Source: Triglochin maritima
Lineage: Eukaryota > Streptophyta > Magnoliopsida > Alismatales > Juncaginaceae
Assembly: GCA_963682175.1 (NCBI GenBank)
Contig: OY821772.1
Span: 51,296,925 to 51,360,924 of the forward strand
DNA length: 64,000 nucleotides
Reading direction: 5' to 3'
Part shown: positions 59,913 through 64,000 of the stretch, one piece after another
How the letters are laid out: every line of letters begins with the position of its first letter
How positions within the stretch are numbered: the stretch's first letter is position 1
Made by a program: the position numbers and the translations under genes
Notes under the pieces: model-generated
Databases searched by the model: none
What the model saw: the letters and a program-made list of their open reading frames with translations, nothing else
What the model was told of the DNA's origin: nothing

Positions 59913-60493
59913 GGGGGTTTTGCTGCGACTCCAAACGTGATTTATTAGACCTTTGTAGTCTAGTAATTTTTATTGCTCTCGAACTTCCAGGAATTAAGTA
60001 AATTGTTTGGGTACACCTCCCATATACGTCATTAACGTTTCTTGTTGCTCCGTTCGATACGTTGTGACGTCGTTAGTTGTGCTGTTAATTGAAATCAACT
60101 TAAGCATAGTGGGTTAGCCCCGACTCAAGCTCGTTTATACAACCTTGTTAAGCTACCCCAAATTGAGTCCACCCTGAATTTTTTTTACCACTTCGACGTC
60201 CCCCCATCCCTAATTTTTCCACTTCCGAGCTCTCCAGAACATCCCTAATTGGGAATCCAATTAAACGGGTTTGAGTCGGGGCTAACCCATTAGGTTTAAG
60301 TTGATTTCAATTAACGGCCAAACTAACGGTGTCACGATGTAACTAACGAAGTAACGGGAAATATTAACGGCGTATGTGGGAGGTGTACCCAAGCAATTTC
60401 TTTAGTTCTTGGGTGTTCGGGAACAATAAGAAATTACAGGACTATAAAGGCCCAATAAACTACATTTGGAGGAACACCCAAGCAAAAAACCCC
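59913..60493. mobile_element. Long-terminal-inverted-repeat element upstream of the UGT gene
   Basis: Two arms of more than 200 bp pair across a short centre near 60200. Left-arm words ttgtttgggtacacctccca, gttaattgaaatcaactta and gggttagccccgactcaa recur inverted in the right arm (ttgagtcggggctaaccc, aagttgatttcaattaac, tgggaggtgtacccaagcaa). The outer ends are ggggttttgc and gcaaaaaacccc. Flanks share (a)taatgt imperfectly. It is non-coding. A foldback or MULE-type MITE is likely. Confidence 0.75.
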
Positions 60494-60736
60494 ATAATGT
60501 TTATTATATGCTTTTAAATAAGAGAACTATTATTCGTCGCCGGAAAACTACTTAAATCGTCCTAAAAATTAACTTTTTGCCCTTAACAAATCAATTAATA
60601 CCCATTTCGTCCTGTGTCTTTAAACAAAGTATTTTACTCAGTTTTACTCACATTCCTAGTACCAACACCACGAAAATGTCTAGCGAAACACCTGGATCCG
60701 GCCACGTAATGGAGACGGATTTTTTTTTTCTGACTC

Positions 60737-60862
60737 GGGCGTCTGGCTAAGACGCCTCCACCTAGGTGGAGGCGTCTGGATACGACGCCTACACTATGGT
60801 GGAGGCGTGTTAGCTAGACGCCTCCACGTTGGTGGAGGCGTGTTAGTTAGACGTCCGTATTT
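60737..60862. repeat. GGCGTCT palindromic array, left, MULE copy 3
   Basis: About four units such as gggcgtctggctaagacgcc joined by tccacctaggtgga palindromes. Confidence 0.9.
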
Positions 60863-61391
60863 TTTTAATAATAAAAAATTAAAAATAAAATATAAAAAAA
60901 TTCTTAAAATTATACGATGTGTTATCTCAAATTATTTGAGGTTCTGTTGCAAGTTTTTCGGTGGTAACGGGGTCAAATTACAATGAGTTTTTTTACAAGT
61001 GATTAATATTCAAAAAAATTAAGATCCAAAATCCACGGTGGTAAAACTTCCCGACTTACAAATACCACATCGACAGGTTGTTGGATCTGGAATTTTTTTA
61101 ATGTTGATCACTTGCAAAAACTCGTTGTAAGGTGAGATGTCGGACGATCAACCGTTTGCTTCTCGGTCTACCGAACATGTTCCATGCGGATCACTGAGTT
61201 TTCATCGGTCCACCGTGATCGTAAAGACAGTAAGTTTTTGATTTTCCTAGAATCATTGGGTCGGTTTACCGAATGGGTATCGGTCATCCGAATATAGTAA
61301 TTATTAACTTATTAATTAATTAATTTAGCAATTATCTAAATTTATAATAAATTATCTTTTTAATAAAAAAATAAAAAAATAATAAAAAATT

Positions 61392-61502
61392 GCGGGCGTC
61401 TGACGGAGCCGCCCAGCCTAGGATAGGGGCGTCTGGCTAAGACGCCTCCCCCATGGGGGAGAGCGTTTTACCCAGACGCCCCTCTCATGGGACGGGCGTC
61501 CG
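61392..61502. repeat. GGCGTCT palindromic array, right, MULE copy 3
   Basis: About three units with ccccatgggg-type linkers, mirrored relative to the left array. Confidence 0.88.
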
Positions 61503-61677
61503 TTGACTCATTACTGACCTCCAAAACATTACTTTTTATGATTATAAGAGGAAGATGAAGAGAGATGTGTAATAGAAGGGTAAAATGTTGCATTATAGCA
61601 GTAGAAATGAGAGAAGGGCAAAATGATAATCTGTTGGGACGATTTAAGTAGTTTTAGAGTGACGAATAGTCATTCAG

Positions 61678-63062
61678 TTAAATAATAAGCAGTGCCAAAC
61701 CAAGTTAAGATATGTTATCCTGGGTTTTCTCAGACTAAAATATCTCAATTATCTGTCTACTCTTCATTTCCGAGGGCTTGTGTGTTTACATTTACTCTGT
61801 TAAAATAATAAAAATAATGAGCGGAGGACAGGTCAAAAGGCATTTTCGGTTTTAATTTTCCCCTTATTTGAAAAGATCTTTTATGGATTTTGGTTTCCGA
61901 TTCTCTAGGATTTTTCTAAACACCACCACCAGTTGGTTTCGTTCAAGAGTATTTATTTACCAATTAAACCAACCAACCTACTGATTGTAATTTTTTTTGT
62001 CATTCTCGTATATTCTTATCACCTGACCTAAATTTGTGTCATCATTCCTATTATGCCCATCGATTACGGGTTATTACAATAATAAAGATTGAACCGCATG
62101 TTATCCTTACACAGCTAGTCGAACTGATTGCGATACAGATCATGAGTGGATTGAGTATTGATGTTAAATTGTTTGGTGTTGCATGTGGTAGACAAAGTGG
62201 ATAATAATTAAATGTTGCTTTGGAGGCAGCTAAATCTTGAGCAAGTTAATTAATTGTACTCATTCTTTAGAAAAAAAATGAATACAACATTTTTTTGTTG
62301 TGTTGCACCATTTTTTTAGGGGAAAATGAGTACAGTAATTAATCATTAACTCGTTGAAAAATTAGCTCCACAGCAACATTTACCCTCCACAGCTCCACTT
62401 TCTTTGGGTCTGTTTAGAGGTTGTGTGTCATCTTAGGGAATCAGCAATTTAATGGATTTTGACCAATTAAATTTTGGTGACAATTTTACCCCTCATACCC
62501 TTGCAGAAATTTCAGTCCTCTTGAATTGAATAATTGACACCAGCCACCACCCTTGGATCCTTGATTATGTTATATCAATATCAACTATGCATTCGTACAG
62601 CTTAGTTTAGTTTTTTTTACTACTGCCAAAACAAAGTTTGAGAATTTTTTTTTGTAAGTATTTAGTTCGTATCTCAAGTCTCTAGCTTTCTTTATTCAAG
62701 AGGATACAGTTCAATCTAAGTCTTTATTTTGATGGTAGGGTAGATAAAGAAACATAAAGCGACTCATTCATAGGCCTATTTTGATGAATATTGACGATAA
62801 AAAAACTTTTATCGGTTTCTTGCATTCATTATCATAAATTTGCTCTACATCATAACACTCAACTAACATTGGACACAAAATATTGTCTTCACAATTTTCG
62901 GAAACATTCCCTGTCTTTTGGAATTATACACTGATTTCTCTTGGATATCACTTATCAATAATATTATTTTTATCCCAAAAATAAACCTAGCAACAACTAG
63001 ACCAAACCCTATACGTCTTCTAACAGAAGTACTGGCCTTAGATGGGAGACAAAAGTATTCCC
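61678..63062. other. Intergenic AT-rich DNA
   Basis: No recognisable gene or element ends. It contains the 3' flank of the right-hand UGT copy. Confidence 0.6.
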
Positions 63063-64000
63063 TCACTCACTGCTTTTCATTCCACAAAGTTGTTTGATCG
63101 CTGAATTTAGATCTTGTTCCGATGAGCCGCCTTTCGTCGTCGCCAGCCTTGCCTTTCTTCCGAGCTCCGCTGCTCGTTCCCTTATCGCTCGAAAAGAATT
63201 ACCACCACTTTTGTCGTCTCCAACTGCCTCAGCTAGAATTCTTCCCAACTCCGCGGGATCAGGATTCGAGTCCTTCCCTTCCCAAACTCTAGACCCCATT
63301 TTCATGTCATCCACAACCAACTTCGCGTTCACAAATTGTTCCGCTTGCATTGGCCACGTCAGCAGGGCAACTCCAGCCACTAAGCCTTCTAGGATAGAGT
63401 TCCACCCGCAATGAGTCAAAAATGCTACTATTGCGACGTGTTCCAAGAAGGCCACTTGGGGGACCCACTCCCGTACAACCACCCCTTTCCTCTTAGTCCT
63501 CTTCTCGAATCCCGAGAGATTGATGGTTGATTGCTGGCCGTCGATGAGACTCGTACTCTCCTTTAAGCACCAAATGAAGTGGACCCCACTCGACTCCAAA
63601 CCCTCCGCCAACGCCGCCACCTGTTCGGGCGTCAGCGAATACTGACTTCCAAAGGACACGTACACGACAGACCTCGGTGGACAAGAATCCAACAACTCGA
63701 ACAAATCCCCACTGCCAGTTGTAGTGACCCCACCTCGATTCTCGAGATTTCCAACGGGCAAAATAGGCCCCACTGCCCAAACACTATTGTGACCGTGCAA
63801 TCTTTTAAAGTGCTCAAGGTACGTACCTTCGATTCGATTGCTTCGAAGGTATTAAGAATGGCTCCATGACTCCTGAAATTTTTGCGAATTCCATCTTTCA
63901 TGCACTCCCACTCTGGCACTCCCTCCTTGTAGCCAATCAACAAGGAGGGTAGGCGATTGGTGGGGAACGATGGAGATAATCCTGGTATCTCCGTCGTTCC
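63063..64000 (-). pseudogene. UGT89-like UDP-glycosyltransferase, frameshifted, cut by window edge
   Basis: Only the C-terminal two thirds are in the window; the acceptor lobe with the catalytic His lies beyond 64000. From the edge the frame reads GTTEIPGLSPSFPTNRLPSL and continues to LNTFEAIES. The homologous reading then continues in another frame (GTYLEHFKRLHGHNSVWAVGPI). The switch coincides with a perfect 5-bp tandem duplication, ttcgattcga at 63828-63837; with one unit the frame would be continuous. Downstream are WCLKES and a PSPG box whose middle is unusual: HVAIVAFLTHCGWN where relatives have HPAVGAF. The box ends WPMQAEQ. Stop codon at 63065-63063. There is no intron where the neighbouring UGT has two. 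It is probably a recent pseudogene, unless the duplication is an assembly error. Confidence 0.85.

Larger units (their letters stand above)
60522..61677. mobile_element. Non-autonomous MULE, family A copy 3
   Basis: Left end gagaactattattcgtcgcc and right end gtgacgaatagtcattcag are inverted matches. Flanks share the 8-bp word ttaaataa (60514-60521 and 61678-61685). The interior matches copy 2 over gtgtctttaaacaa, cagttttactcacattccta, the atgtctagcgaaacacctgg remnant and the GGCGTCT arrays. The centre (about 60970-61310) differs: it holds an inverted pair (acaagtgattaatattc.. and ..aatgttgatcacttgcaaaa) and a patch of 'cggt.taccgaa' words resembling the solo LTR. Confidence 0.88.

Overview
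This 64 kb window is nuclear DNA from a flowering plant. The genes have many short exons with GT..AG introns, AT-rich non-coding DNA surrounds them, and there are plant-specific families (UDP-glycosyltransferases with a PSPG box, a plant bHLH factor, plant mobile domain genes) and abundant DNA transposons. The species cannot be fixed from the sequence.

Four host loci can be reconstructed exon by exon, plus one broken one. (1) A seven-exon bHLH transcription factor on + at 14228-16838 (464 aa). (2) A 20 kb, 21-exon type IA (bacterial TopA-like) DNA topoisomerase on - at 39468-19515 (about 1062 aa), with a basic leader suggesting organelle import. (3) The transcription elongation factor SPT5 on + at 47047-54278 (22 exons, 1021 aa). 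(4) A three-exon UGT89-like UDP-glycosyltransferase on - at 59788-57537 (450 aa). (5) A second UGT89-like gene on - that enters from the right edge (63063-64000) and is frameshifted by a 5-bp duplication. The two UGT loci look like a small tandem family; the other genes show no functional link to each other.

The rest is mostly transposon-derived. A Mutator-like (MULE) family is present as one coding but dead copy (about 5.3-8.0 kb) and two short non-autonomous copies (40.2-41.4 and 60.5-61.7 kb), with a likely relic at 12.5 kb. All three clear copies carry internal arrays of a palindromic GGCGTCT unit. A second, unrelated MULE (41.7-46.5 kb) is split by a 1573-bp solo LTR with a perfect 5-bp target duplication. 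Both coding MULEs carry a transposase gene facing a plant mobile domain (PMD) gene. Smaller elements with clean ends include hAT-type insertions at 9457-9769 and 38544-38788 (8-bp target duplications), a 9-bp-duplication MITE at 26367-26867, and a long-inverted-repeat element at about 59.9-60.5 kb. A GC-richer block at 3.74-4.86 kb may be organelle-derived.

Region by region: 1-5.3 kb gene-free with repeat relics; 5.3-8.0 kb MULE; 8-13.4 kb gene-free with a hAT insertion; 13.4-16.8 kb bHLH gene and its leader; 16.8-19.5 kb gene-free; 19.5-39.5 kb topoisomerase; 39.6-46.8 kb nested transposons; 47-54.3 kb SPT5; 54.3-57.4 kb repeats; 57.5-59.8 kb UGT; 59.9-61.7 kb transposons; 61.7-63.1 kb gene-free; 63.1-64 kb UGT pseudogene. 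I saw no tRNA, rRNA or CRISPR array.
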